Positions 19,174 through 27,893 of a DNA stretch of 46,217 nucleotides are shown here, piece by piece. Under the pieces are notes generated by a model. That model saw only the letters and a list, made by a program, of their open reading frames with translations, did no database searches and was not told where the DNA came from. The translations under genes and the position numbers were made by a program. The first letter of the stretch is position 1; each line of letters starts with the position of its first letter. Source of the DNA: Nocardia wallacei. Lineage in GTDB: Bacteria; Actinomycetota; Actinomycetes; Mycobacteriales; Mycobacteriaceae. Location: NCBI RefSeq assembly GCF_029869545.1, contig NZ_JARWQD010000275.1, positions 1-46,217 of the forward strand, written 5' to 3'.

Positions 19174-21245
19174 CCATGAATCCAGGGCGCGACGGTGAAC
19201 TTCCGGAGGTAGCGGACGGAATCGAAGCATGGACGGCCCACGACAATGCCGTCCGGGCGGCGGGATTCTGGGCGATGGCCCGGAAGATGCCGGTCATATA
19301 CGGTCGGCTGCTACGCGAATGCTTCGCCGTCGGGCCGTTCGAAACGTCTGTGATCGTCATCGGATTGCTCGTCGCGGAGACCATGACCGCGGTCGGACTG
19401 CTCGCGACCACCGACGTGCTGACGAGCCTGCTGACGGTCGGTCCCACGCCGGATCGGGTGCGTGCCGCGGCGCCCGGCCTGATCCTCGTGCTGGGCGCAC
19501 TCGTGCTGCGATCCGGCCTGAAGGAGCTGGTCAACTGGAGCCGGGGTCGGCTGGTACCGAAGATTCAACTCGCCGTGCGCACCCGCCTGCTGAACCTCAC
19601 CACGACCGTGGAGCTGGTCGCCTTCGACGACCGGGAGTTCCGCGACGTGCTCCACCGCGTGCGGGAGCGATCGCCCGACGCGGCGTGCGGGCTGCTGTTC
19701 AGCGGGCTCGAAACCGCCTCGGGGATGATCGGTTTGGCGGCGGTGGGCGGTGTGGTCACCGTCCTCCACCCCGTACTGCTGCCGCTGATATTCGTGGCGA
19801 TCGTTCCGACCTGGCTGGCGTCGGTCCTGTCCGCCAGGGTCGTCTACGGGGTGTACGCGGGAACCAGCGGCGCCCAGCGGCGTATGGACACCCTGGCCGA
19901 ACTGATGTCGGATCGAACCCCGGCCGCCGAGATTCGCGCCTACGGGATGAGCCGTTTCCTGCTCGACCGATTCGGGGGTTTGGCGCAACGCGTGCAGGAG
20001 ATTCGGCTGACGTCCGAGAACACCCAGGCCAAGACCCGGACCCTCGGGATATTCCTGTCCGGGGTGGGCATCGGCGTCGTCTACGTGGCGCTGACACTCC
20101 TGCTGCTGCACGGTGCGATGCCGCTGGCGGTCGCGGGCACGGCGGTGATCGCGATTCGGACCGCGGTGAGCGCACTGTCGGGATTCAGTGCGAGCGCGAA
20201 CGTCTCGTACGAGAATGCGTTGTTCTACCAGGACTACCTGGACTTCTGCGGGGAAGCCGGGAAGCGTCGCGAGCGAACCGGAGCCGTTGTGCCGCAGGCA
20301 GATACAGGTCGGATAGCCCTTCGCGACGTCACGTTCACCTACCCGTCGGGATCGTCACCCGCGCTGTCGCGCGTCGACCTCGATGTCGAGCCGGGGCAGA
20401 TCATCGCGCTCGTCGGAGGGAACGGCGCGGGCAAGTCGACGCTCGCCAAACTCATCGCCGGCCTGTATCGCCCGGACAGCGGGAGCGTCCGGTACGACGG
20501 AGTCCCGATCGATGACATCGATCCGGCATGGCTTCGAGACCGCATCGCCGTCGTTCCCCAGGACTTCGCGCGCTGGCCCTTCTCGGCCCGGGAGAACGTG
20601 ACCATCGGCCGCAACTCGCAGGCGAGATTCGACGACGAGTTCCGCCGGGTGTCGAGGACTTCGGGGGCGGCCGACGTGTTCTCGCGGCTGACGGGCGGCA
20701 CGCACACCGTGCTGGACCCGTCGTACGTCGGCGGCACCGATCTGTCGGGCGGACAGTGGCAGCGGGTGGCGGTGGCGCGCGGACTCTACAAGGATCCCGC
20801 GGTGCTGATCGTGGACGAACCCACCGCGGCCCTGGACGCGCCGACCGAACGGCGGATCTTCGATGCGATCCGGGCGGGATCGCGCGGACGGGCGGTGGTG
20901 CTCATCACGCACCGCATGGCGGGCGTCCGGTTCGCCGACCAGATCTACGTGCTCGACCGAGGCCGGGTCGTGGAGCGCGGGACACACACCGAACTCATGC
21001 GGCTGGGCGGCACCTACCACACCTTCTACCGCCTGCAGGCGGATCTCTACCAGGACCACGTCGACGCGCCGCCGCCGGTTCCGGAACAGCGCCAGGGCCG
21101 TCGCTCCCGACAGCGAACATCGCTGCGCGACAACGCCGATGCACACCCATGGGCCTATACCTCCGGGAAGGCGGCGGCAAACGGGCCCACACAGCCGCGG
21201 GCGCGCCTCGCTCCGAGCATGGTCCGCCAGATGCCGGTGCCGTGA
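19170..21245 (+). CDS. ABC exporter, fused membrane and ATPase domains (LanT-like)
   Basis: A 691-aa type-IV half transporter. An N-terminal transmembrane domain (about residues 40-340; SVIVIGLLVAETMTAVGLL; GIGVVYVALTLLLLHGAMPL) precedes a nucleotide-binding domain with Walker A GGNGAGKST (416-424), signature LSGGQ (525-529), Walker B VLIVDEP (545-551) and switch His in LITHRMAG. No N-terminal C39 peptidase is present, so leader removal must be done by another enzyme, which fits the M16-type genes upstream. The roughly 80-residue C-terminal tail is Pro/Arg-rich and probably disordered. It starts ATGA over the previous stop and is the last gene of the operon. Likely cargo is the mature peptide. 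Confidence 0.9.
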   Translation: MTMNPGRDGELPEVADGIEAWTAHDNAVRAAGFWAMARKMPVIYGRLLRECFAVGPFETSVIVIGLLVAETMTAVGLLATTDVLTSLLTVGPTPDRVRAAAPGLILVLGALVLRSGLKELVNWSRGRLVPKIQLAVRTRLLNLTTTVELVAFDDREFRDVLHRVRERSPDAACGLLFSGLETASGMIGLAAVGGVVTVLHPVLLPLIFVAIVPTWLASVLSARVVYGVYAGTSGAQRRMDTLAELMSDRTPAAEIRAYGMSRFLLDRFGGLAQRVQEIRLTSENTQAKTRTLGIFLSGVGIGVVYVALTLLLLHGAMPLAVAGTAVIAIRTAVSALSGFSASANVSYENALFYQDYLDFCGEAGKRRERTGAVVPQADTGRIALRDVTFTYPSGSSPALSRVDLDVEPGQIIALVGGNGAGKSTLAKLIAGLYRPDSGSVRYDGVPIDDIDPAWLRDRIAVVPQDFARWPFSARENVTIGRNSQARFDDEFRRVSRTSGAADVFSRLTGGTHTVLDPSYVGGTDLSGGQWQRVAVARGLYKDPAVLIVDEPTAALDAPTERRIFDAIRAGSRGRAVVLITHRMAGVRFADQIYVLDRGRVVERGTHTELMRLGGTYHTFYRLQADLYQDHVDAPPPVPEQRQGRRSRQRTSLRDNADAHPWAYTSGKAAANGPTQPRARLAPSMVRQMPVP

Positions 21246-21269
21246 GCCCGGCATGCGCCCGTCGCGGAC

Positions 21270-21291
21270 GATACTGCCCCGGTGCAGTATT
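21270..21291. terminator. Hairpin in the convergent gap after the RiPP operon
   Basis: ATACTGC-CCCGGT-GCAGTAT (21271-21290) sits between the exporter stop (21245) and the convergent SDR stop (21339). A 7-bp stem with no T-tract; a possible bidirectional terminator. Confidence 0.45.
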
Positions 21292-21338
21292 CGCTCACCG
21301 CCGGGGCCACCGGCTCGCCCGTGCCGGGTGGTGTGGAA

Positions 21339-22040
21339 TCAGCGCGCGATCGGTCGCAGCACGAGCTCCGTCGGGTGTGCGTCGCGCGGCGTCTCGACGG
21401 CATTGCGCACCGCCCGTGCGACGGTTTCCGGGGTGAGGAATTCGTGCGGGTCGAACTCGCGCTGCTCGCTCGCGACGATGGCGCGCTGCATATCCGTGGC
21501 GATGCGGCCCGGGTGCAGCGAGGTCACCCGCAGCCGCGGCTCCTCGAGCCGCAGCGCATCGCCGAAGGCGCGCAGCCCGAACTTGCTGGCCGCATAGACT
21601 CCCCAGCTCGCATTCGCCCGCAGTCCCGCACCCGAATTGATCAGCACCACATGCCCGTCGGCGGAACGCAGCGCGGGCAGCAGCAGCCGCGTCAGTTCGG
21701 CGACCGCGATCAGGTTGGCCTCCAGCGTGTCTCGCCACTGCGCGACCGAGGACTCCGCGATGGTGCTCAATTCGGCGACACCGGCGTTGTGCACGAGCAC
21801 GTCCAGCCGGTCGATCGCCGCCACCGCACGAGCGACCGCCTCGTAATCGGTCAGCTCCACCGGCCACGCCGTGGCGCCCGGCAGTTCGGCGAGGATGCCG
21901 CTCAGCGACTCGGCCGAGCGGGCGCCGAGCAGCAGCTCGTGCGTGGGTGCCAGTTCGCGGGCGATGGCGGCGCCGAGCCCGCGGCTCGCCCCGGTGATCA
22001 ACGCGGTCGGCCGCGCTGTGTCGGACGTGGATTCGGCCAT
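21339..22040 (-). CDS. Short-chain dehydrogenase/reductase
   Basis: A 233-aa classical SDR. The NAD(P)-binding motif TGASRGLG, NAG in LVHNAGVAEL, the catalytic Ser in INSGAG and YAASK (Tyr/Lys) are all present. The start at ATG 22040 gives MAESTSDTARPTALITGAS; the longer in-frame extension to 22550 would run across the divergent hydrolase gene and is rejected. The Arg after the first Gly motif hints at NADP preference. Substrate unknown. It is convergent with the RiPP operon and divergent from the hydrolase, so probably not part of either. Confidence 0.92.
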   Translation of the reverse strand: MAESTSDTARPTALITGASRGLGAAIARELAPTHELLLGARSAESLSGILAELPGATAWPVELTDYEAVARAVAAIDRLDVLVHNAGVAELSTIAESSVAQWRDTLEANLIAVAELTRLLLPALRSADGHVVLINSGAGLRANASWGVYAASKFGLRAFGDALRLEEPRLRVTSLHPGRIATDMQRAIVASEQREFDPHEFLTPETVARAVRNAVETPRDAHPTELVLRPIAR

Positions 22041-22305
22041 GCGAATCACGGTAGCGGTGCTCCCGGCCCATCGGGACGGTAACCCTCCGCCACCCGCCGC
22101 CGATGCACCCGATGGCCGCTGTGAGCGAACAGTCACCACCCCGGTGGCGATCACGGTCCGGCCGGGTGTATCAATCTCGGCAACCGAATCACGAACCGAG
22201 GCGAAGAGTGTGAGAACTGCCGAACAGCAGCCGGCACCGCACCGGCCCGAGGGTGAGCAACCCGCGCAACGCGCATATCTGAAGGTGACATCGCAGAATA
22301 GGGGG

Positions 22306-23640
22306 ATGAACGGGCCCGGATTCACTCCGACACAACTGGCGGCCCGGGCCGCGTACCTGCTGCGGGGGAACGACCTGGGCACGATGACCAGCGCCGCCCC
22401 CAAGCTGTACCCGCACATGTGGAGCTGGGATGCGGCGTTCGTCGCGGTGGGCCTGGCGCCGCTGAGCGTGGAACGCGCGGTGGTCGAACTCGACACCCTG
22501 CTGTCGGCGCAGTGGAAGAACGGGATGATCCCGCACATCGTGTTCGCCAACGGTGTGGACGGCTATTTCCCGGGCCCGGCGCGCTGGGAATGCCGCCGCC
22601 TGGCCGCCAACGCGCCCGACGGCCCCGACACCTCCGGGATCACCCAGCCGCCCGTGCACGCCATCGCGGTGCAGCGGATCCTCGACCACTCCCGTCGGCA
22701 CGGCCGCAAGACGCGAGTGGTCGCCGAGGAGTTCCTCAACCGCCGCTGGGCCGATCTGATGCGCTGGCATCGCTGGCTGGCGCACGCCCGCGATCCGAAA
22801 CAGAACGGCCGCATCACCCTGTACCACGGCTGGGAATCGGGGATGGACAACTCGCCGCGGTGGGATCGCGCCTACGACAACGTGCTGCCCGGCGACCTGA
22901 CCCCCTACGAGCGGGCCGACATCACGCTGGTCGACCCCGCGCAACGGCCGTCCGACCGCGAATATGACCGCTACCTGTGGCTGGTCGAGCAGATGCGCCG
23001 GTGTGGATACGACGATTTCCAATTGGCCGCGACGATGAGTTTCGCCGTGGAGGACGTCTTCGTCACCGCGATCTTCGCGCTGGCCTGTGAGGTCCTGGCC
23101 AATATCGGCGAGGACTACCGGCTCCCGCATGCCGACGTGCGCGAACTGTACGAGTGGGCGGACTATTTCCGCGCCGGGGTCATCGCCACCACCGATCCGC
23201 GCAGCGGCGCGGCGCGGGACTTCGATGTGCGCCTGGGGAAGCCGATCAAGACCGAGACCCTGGCCATGTTCGCGCCGCTGCTGTGCGGCGGGCTGCCGCG
23301 CGAGGCCGAGCGCAGCCTGTTGCGGCTGTTCGAGGGGCCGCGCTTCTGCGGCCATCCCGACCTGCGCTACGCGCTGCCGCCGTCGACCTCACCGGTCTCG
23401 AAGGACTTCCGCCCGCGCGAATACTGGCGCGGACCGGTGTGGCCGGTGATGAGCTGGCTGTTCTCGTGGGTGTTCGCCCGCCGCGGCTGGGCCGAGCGGT
23501 CGTTCATGCTGCGCGCGGAGGGCCTGCGCCAGGCCAGCGACGGCAGCTTCGCGGAGTACTACGACCCGTTCACCGGCGAGCCGCTGGGCAGCATGCAGCA
23601 GTCGTGGACGGCGGCGTCGGTGCTCGACTGGCTGGGCTGA
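22306..23640 (+). CDS. Glucosylglycerate hydrolase (GH63-type)
   Basis: A 444-aa protein closely matching what I know of mycobacterial glucosylglycerate hydrolase (about 446 aa), a GH63 (alpha/alpha)6-barrel enzyme that hydrolyses glucosylglycerate to glucose and glycerate during recovery from nitrogen limitation. Diagnostic segments are FTPTQLAARAAYLLRGNDLG, YPHMWSWDAAFVAVGLAPLS, GWESGMDNSPRWD with the catalytic Asp, and EYYDPFTGEPLGSMQQSW with the catalytic Glu. I use ATG 22306 by family length; GTG 22285 is an alternative because the sequence just before the ATG is a poorly spaced GGGGG. The 265-bp gap to the divergent SDR holds no other gene that I can see. Confidence 0.92.
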   Translation: MNGPGFTPTQLAARAAYLLRGNDLGTMTSAAPKLYPHMWSWDAAFVAVGLAPLSVERAVVELDTLLSAQWKNGMIPHIVFANGVDGYFPGPARWECRRLAANAPDGPDTSGITQPPVHAIAVQRILDHSRRHGRKTRVVAEEFLNRRWADLMRWHRWLAHARDPKQNGRITLYHGWESGMDNSPRWDRAYDNVLPGDLTPYERADITLVDPAQRPSDREYDRYLWLVEQMRRCGYDDFQLAATMSFAVEDVFVTAIFALACEVLANIGEDYRLPHADVRELYEWADYFRAGVIATTDPRSGAARDFDVRLGKPIKTETLAMFAPLLCGGLPREAERSLLRLFEGPRFCGHPDLRYALPPSTSPVSKDFRPREYWRGPVWPVMSWLFSWVFARRGWAERSFMLRAEGLRQASDGSFAEYYDPFTGEPLGSMQQSWTAASVLDWLG

Positions 23641-23753
23641 CCGGCCGATCATTTGGTACCGCGACCCGAATCCGCACATCTCGAGCAATCATCGGTCACA
23701 GATCACAGCGATGTCGGTGGTCACATCCACTTCGGCTGCTTACCCTCATAGCC

Positions 23754-24503
23754 ATGTATCGACGCACCGTGGCCCGCCCGAATGTTCGTCGCACGCTCTT
23801 GGCCCTGCCCGCTCTCGCGGCCGTGGGCATCCTTTCGGCAACTTCTGTCGCAACGGCTCAGCCGACGGGCCCGGACGTCTCGTCCTGGCAACATATCGAC
23901 GGCCGGATGATCAACTGGTTCGAGGTGAAGGCCTCGGGCAACAACTTCGCGATGGTGAAGGCCACCGAGGGGCTCAACTACGTCAATCCCTACTTCGTCC
24001 CCGACAGCGTGCTGATGCGCGCGGCCGGGGTGGCCCGCGGTACCTACCACTACGCCCACCCCGAGCTGCCGCCGGAGCCGCAGGCCGCGCTCTACGCGAC
24101 GCTGGTGCTGGGCCAGAACGGCCCGCTGGACCTGCCGCCGGTCCTCGATCTGGAGAATTCCGGCGGCCTGCCACCGGCCGCGCTGATCGACTGGACGCAC
24201 CGCTACCTCAACACCGTGCAGGCGCTCACCGGCCGGGTGCCGATCGTCTACACCTATCCGACCTTCTGGAAGACGGCGATGGCCGACACCAACGAGTTCA
24301 CCCGGTACCCGCTGTGGATCGCCGACTACCGCGGCAACGACCAGCCCGAGGTGCCCGGCGGCTGGCCCACCTGGACGTTCTGGCAGCAGACCGACTCCGG
24401 CCGGATCCCGGGCATCGCGGGCAATACCGACATCAACGTGTACAGCGGCGCGCAAGGCGATTTCGCGCGCTTCGCGAATATGCCCCCCACGGGGAGCAGC
24501 TAG
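23754..24503 (+). CDS. Secreted GH25 lysozyme-like muramidase
   Basis: A 249-aa protein with a Sec signal peptide (Arg-rich start, then TLLALPALAAVGILSATSVA, cleavage likely after ATA or AQP). A GH25 domain follows: GPDVSSWQ with the substrate-binding Asp, FAMVKATEGLNYVNPYF, and PPVLDLENSGG with the catalytic D-x-E pair, ending with PTWTFWQQTDSG. It should cleave peptidoglycan outside the membrane. ATG 23754 follows TTACCCTCATAGCC with no Shine-Dalgarno; TACCCT could be a -10 for a leaderless transcript. Confidence 0.93.
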   Translation: MYRRTVARPNVRRTLLALPALAAVGILSATSVATAQPTGPDVSSWQHIDGRMINWFEVKASGNNFAMVKATEGLNYVNPYFVPDSVLMRAAGVARGTYHYAHPELPPEPQAALYATLVLGQNGPLDLPPVLDLENSGGLPPAALIDWTHRYLNTVQALTGRVPIVYTYPTFWKTAMADTNEFTRYPLWIADYRGNDQPEVPGGWPTWTFWQQTDSGRIPGIAGNTDINVYSGAQGDFARFANMPPTGSS

Positions 24504-24506
24504 GGC

Positions 24507-24803
24507 TCAGTGCTCGTCGTAGTGGCCGTCGTGGGCCGCGTGGCGGTGGCCGTCGTGGATGTAGTCCACATGGTCGCCGTGCGGCACCGCTACGTGTCCA
24601 CAGCCCTCGCCGTGCACGTGGTCGTGGCTCGCGTGTTCGGCGTGCCCGGCCGGTTCGCATTCGTCGAAATGACCGTCGTGCTCGCGATGCAGGTGGCCGT
24701 CGTGCACGTAGTCGACGTGGTCGCCGTGCGGCACCGAGACGTGTCCACAACCCGCACCGTGCACATGGGTGTGATCGGTATGCGGAGCATGCGCTGTGGT
24801 CAT
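24507..24803 (-). CDS. Histidine-rich metal-binding protein with tandem duplication
   Basis: A 98-aa protein in which roughly a quarter of residues are His. Residues 11-48 and 60-97 are near-identical copies offset by 49: HVHGxGCGHVxVPHGDHVDY, then HDGHxHxxHDGHxDE. Each copy holds one CGH and several HxH/HDGH clusters suited to zinc, nickel or copper. There is no signal peptide or membrane helix, so it is probably a cytoplasmic metal buffer or chaperone. Similar His-rich proteins in Mycobacteriales sit near zinc-uptake genes, but none is adjacent here. It follows the PhoX gene after a 175-nt gap. Confidence 0.85.
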   Translation of the reverse strand: MTTAHAPHTDHTHVHGAGCGHVSVPHGDHVDYVHDGHLHREHDGHFDECEPAGHAEHASHDHVHGEGCGHVAVPHGDHVDYIHDGHRHAAHDGHYDEH

Positions 24804-24848
24804 CGAACTGCCCTCTTTTCGTGTGGATTTTCCGTGTCAACAGAGCGT

Positions 24849-24864
24849 TGTGATGATAACCACA
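24849..24864. promoter_or_regulatory. Crp-like palindrome upstream of the His-rich gene
   Basis: TGTGA-TGATAA-CCACA matches TGTGA-N6-TCACA at 9 of 10 positions. It lies 46-61 nt upstream of the His-rich gene start, in an AT-rich patch. A metal-responsive (Zur-type) site is an alternative reading. Confidence 0.4.
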
Positions 24865-24978
24865 CATTAACAGGTGCGCATTAATCCACCGGTGGGCCGC
24901 CGGTCCGCCCGGTCCGGGCGGCGGCGCACGCGGCCCCTCATCACACCGCGTGGCCGCCCCCGATCCGGGCCCGCCTCG

Positions 24979-27039
24979 CTACACGCCGATGCTGCCGCCC
25001 TGGGACTTCCACACGGCGACCACGGCCGGGCGCGGCTGCGAGCCGCCGCCGTCCGGCCAGTGCGAGGCGGGCTTGTCCGCCGAGGCCCCGTCGACCTCGC
25101 CCGGATGCTGCACACACACCAGCACCCGCTGCTCGGTGACGACCGGGCCACACGTCTCCGCGCCCTTCGGCACGGTCAGGAACTGCTTCGTCTCACCGCG
25201 GCGCTCCCCCTCGAGCACCACCGAGAACAGCCCGTCGTTGGACTTCAGCGCATTGCCGTCGGTGGAGATCCACAGGTTCCCGTACGGGTCGAAGGCCAGG
25301 TTGTCCGGGCAGGAGATCGGGCTGACCTTCGTCTTGTCGAAGCCGCCGAAGTAGGTGTCGGCGGCCTTGGGATCGCCGCAGACCAGCAGCAGCGACCACG
25401 TGAACGCCGTGCCCTTGTGATCGTCGACGATCTCGAGCACCTGCCCGTTCTTGTTCTGGTTGCGCGGATTCGCCTCGTCCGCACCGGCTTTGCCCTCGGT
25501 GCCGCGATTGCTGTTGTTGGTCAGCGCGACATAGACCTTGCCGGTCTTCGGATTCGGTTCGAAGTCCTCCGGACGGTCCATCTTGGTGGCGCCCACCTTG
25601 TCCCCCGCCACGCGCGTGAAGACCGCGACCTCCTCGGCGGTCATCCCCTCGACCAGGGACGTGCCCTTGCCGTCGGCACCGGTCTGCAGGATCGGAATCC
25701 ACTGGCCCTTGCCGGTGAAGCCCTGATCGGACGGGGCCTTGCCGCTGCCGTCGATCTTTTCCGGATGATCGCCGGTCAGTTTCGCGACGTATAGCGTGCC
25801 CTCGTCGAGGATCGTCATGTTCTGCTTGCGGGCCGCCGCGGTGTTGCCCTGCTGAATCTTCTTGGCGGACACGAACTTGTACATGTACTCGAAGCGCTCG
25901 TCGTCGCCCGAGTACGCCACGACCGTCCCGTCCCCGGTGACGTAGATGTTGGCGGATTCGTGCTTGAACCGGCCCAGCGCGCTGTGCTTGATCGGCGCCG
26001 AGGCCGGATCCCACGGGTCCACCTCGACGATGTAGCCGAAGCGGTGCGATTCGTTCGGCTCCTGCGTGACATCGAAGCGCTTGTCGAAACGCTCCCAGTG
26101 CCTTGGCATTTCGCCCTGGCCCGCGCCGGGGTGGCCGAGTCCGTAGCGCTTGCCCCGGTCCTGGGTGACCGGATCGGCCAGCACACCGGCGAAGTACTGA
26201 TTGAAGTTCTCCTCGCCGGAAAGCACTGTGCCCCAGGGCGTCAGGCCGCCCGAGCAGTTGTTCAGCGTGCCGAGCACCTTGGTGCCCGACGGATCGGCGG
26301 AGGTCTTGGTCAGGGCGCTGCCCGCCGCGGGCCCGGTGAGGGTGAACTCGGTGGTGCCGGTAATGCGGCGGTTGTAGCGGCCCATGACGGGCGTCAGCCT
26401 GCCCGTCCCGGATTCGCCCTTGACCTCTACGACCGAAAGGCCGTGGGCGGCAAGGCAGATCTCGAACTGCTCGCGGGCCGGGGCATCCGGGTTGTAGCCG
26501 GTGAACATGTGCGGCTCGGTGGTGTACTCGTGGTTCACCACCAGCAGGTAGGCGTCCTGCTGGCCCTCGATCGGCAGCAGGCCCGCGAAGTCGTTGTTGT
26601 ATCCGAACTGCTTGGCCTGCGCGGCGGCGGACTGCTTGGCGAAGTCGAAGGCCGGGGCATCCGGCAGCACCGGGTCGCCCCAGCGGATGACCACCGACTG
26701 CTCGTAGCCACCGGGAACGACGACGGCGTCCTCGGTATTGGGCGCCACCGCGGTGAAATCGGTGCCGGTGCCCGGGCTCGCGGAGGTATTCGTGGTCGGC
26801 TCGTCGTCACCGCAGGCGGCCAGCACACCGCCCGCACCCGTCGCGAGCACCACGGCGGCGCCGCCCTTCAGCAGCCCGCGCCGCGAGATCGACGCGACGA
26901 TATCGCCGAAGTACTCACCGGCAGAAGTGTTGGGCACCTCGTGGAAGCACGCGTTTCCACATTTGTAAGCGCAGGTCGTCGAGGAGCGCGACGAGCGACC
27001 GTCGTGCGTCACGAACAGAGATAGGGGCTTCAGATTCAC
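24979..27039 (-). CDS. PhoX-family (DUF839) phosphatase, Tat-exported lipoprotein
   Basis: A 686-aa protein. GTG 27039 is chosen because GAGGAG lies 6 nt upstream and the family N-terminus (LKPLSLFVTHDGRSS) begins there. The family cysteine motif CAYKCGNACFHEVPN precedes a twin-arginine signal (SISRRGLLKGGAAVVLATGA) with lipobox LAAC, so the enzyme is exported folded and may be lipid-anchored. Calcium/iron-dependent PhoX landmarks include VVNHEYTTEPHMF, TLNNCSGGLTPWGTVLSGEE, ESHRFGYIVEVDPWDP and ETCGPVVTEQRVLVCVQHPG. It would hydrolyse phosphate esters outside the membrane. No clear PHO box was seen in the 98-nt upstream gap. Confidence 0.9.
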   Translation of the reverse strand: MNLKPLSLFVTHDGRSSRSSTTCAYKCGNACFHEVPNTSAGEYFGDIVASISRRGLLKGGAAVVLATGAGGVLAACGDDEPTTNTSASPGTGTDFTAVAPNTEDAVVVPGGYEQSVVIRWGDPVLPDAPAFDFAKQSAAAQAKQFGYNNDFAGLLPIEGQQDAYLLVVNHEYTTEPHMFTGYNPDAPAREQFEICLAAHGLSVVEVKGESGTGRLTPVMGRYNRRITGTTEFTLTGPAAGSALTKTSADPSGTKVLGTLNNCSGGLTPWGTVLSGEENFNQYFAGVLADPVTQDRGKRYGLGHPGAGQGEMPRHWERFDKRFDVTQEPNESHRFGYIVEVDPWDPASAPIKHSALGRFKHESANIYVTGDGTVVAYSGDDERFEYMYKFVSAKKIQQGNTAAARKQNMTILDEGTLYVAKLTGDHPEKIDGSGKAPSDQGFTGKGQWIPILQTGADGKGTSLVEGMTAEEVAVFTRVAGDKVGATKMDRPEDFEPNPKTGKVYVALTNNSNRGTEGKAGADEANPRNQNKNGQVLEIVDDHKGTAFTWSLLLVCGDPKAADTYFGGFDKTKVSPISCPDNLAFDPYGNLWISTDGNALKSNDGLFSVVLEGERRGETKQFLTVPKGAETCGPVVTEQRVLVCVQHPGEVDGASADKPASHWPDGGGSQPRPAVVAVWKSQGGSIGV

Positions 27040-27137
27040 AATCGCTCCTCGCATGGGCTGGCGTGCGCACCGTAAACGCATCGTGCGATCCGGAGGAGAC
27101 GAAAAAGTGAACATCCGACCAATTAGGCGACCCTCAG

Positions 27138-27893
27138 TTACAGGATCTGTGACAGGAACTGCCGCAGCCGCGGGGTCTGCGCGGCGTCGAAAATCCGGTC
27201 CGGAGCACCGGACTCGACGACCTTCCCCTCGTCCATGAACACGACCCTGTCGGACACCGACCGGGCGAAGCCCATCTCGTGCGTGACGACGATCATGGTC
27301 ATGCCGCCGGAGGCCAGGTCGGCCATCAGTGCCAGCACCCCCTTGACCAGTTCCGGGTCCAGTGCGGAGGTGGCCTCGTCGAACAGCATCAGCTCCGGTT
27401 TCATCGCCAGCGCCCGCGCGATCGCGACGCGCTGCTGCTGACCACCGGACAGATTGCCGGGCCGCGCGTCGGCGCGGTGCGCCAGGCCCACGGTCTCCAA
27501 CTGTTCGAGCGCCACCGCCCGGGCCTGCTCCTTGGACAGCCCGCGCAGCTTGCGCGGCCCCAGCGCCACGTTGTCGGCGACGGTCCGGTGCGGGAACAGG
27601 TTGAAGTGCTGGAACACCATGCCGATGCGCTGGCGCAGCTTGTCCGGATCCTCCGTCAGCACCGAGACACCGTCGATCAGCACATCGCCGGAGTCGGGCT
27701 CGTGCAGCCGGTTCAGCACCCGCAGCAAGGTGGATTTACCGGAACCCGACGGGCCGATGACGGTCGTGGTCTTGCCCGCGTCGACGTGGATGTCGACACC
27801 GCGCAGCACGTGGTTGCTCCCGAGCGTCAGGTGCAGATCGGTGCCGGTGAGCGACTTCGAGTCGATCACGCCCGGCTTCGGATTGTCGCTCAC
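27138..27893 (-). CDS. Polar amino acid ABC transporter ATPase (GlnQ-like)
   Basis: A 251-aa ATPase with Walker A GPSGSGKST (47-55), signature NLSGGQQQRVAIARALA and Walker B LMLFDEATSALDPE, typical of the GlnQ/HisP group that powers amino acid uptake. It starts at GTG 27893, overlapping the stop of the fused binding-protein/permease gene by 4 nt, so the two genes make a complete importer. A much longer open frame extends upstream but is only read-through into another frame of that gene. Confidence 0.94.
   Translation of the reverse strand: MSDNPKPGVIDSKSLTGTDLHLTLGSNHVLRGVDIHVDAGKTTTVIGPSGSGKSTLLRVLNRLHEPDSGDVLIDGVSVLTEDPDKLRQRIGMVFQHFNLFPHRTVADNVALGPRKLRGLSKEQARAVALEQLETVGLAHRADARPGNLSGGQQQRVAIARALAMKPELMLFDEATSALDPELVKGVLALMADLASGGMTMIVVTHEMGFARSVSDRVVFMDEGKVVESGAPDRIFDAAQTPRLRQFLSQIL

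Noticed and set aside
21871..22305. N-terminal extension of the glucosylglycerate hydrolase
   Set aside because: It would be antisense to the SDR gene, and homologues start near 22306.
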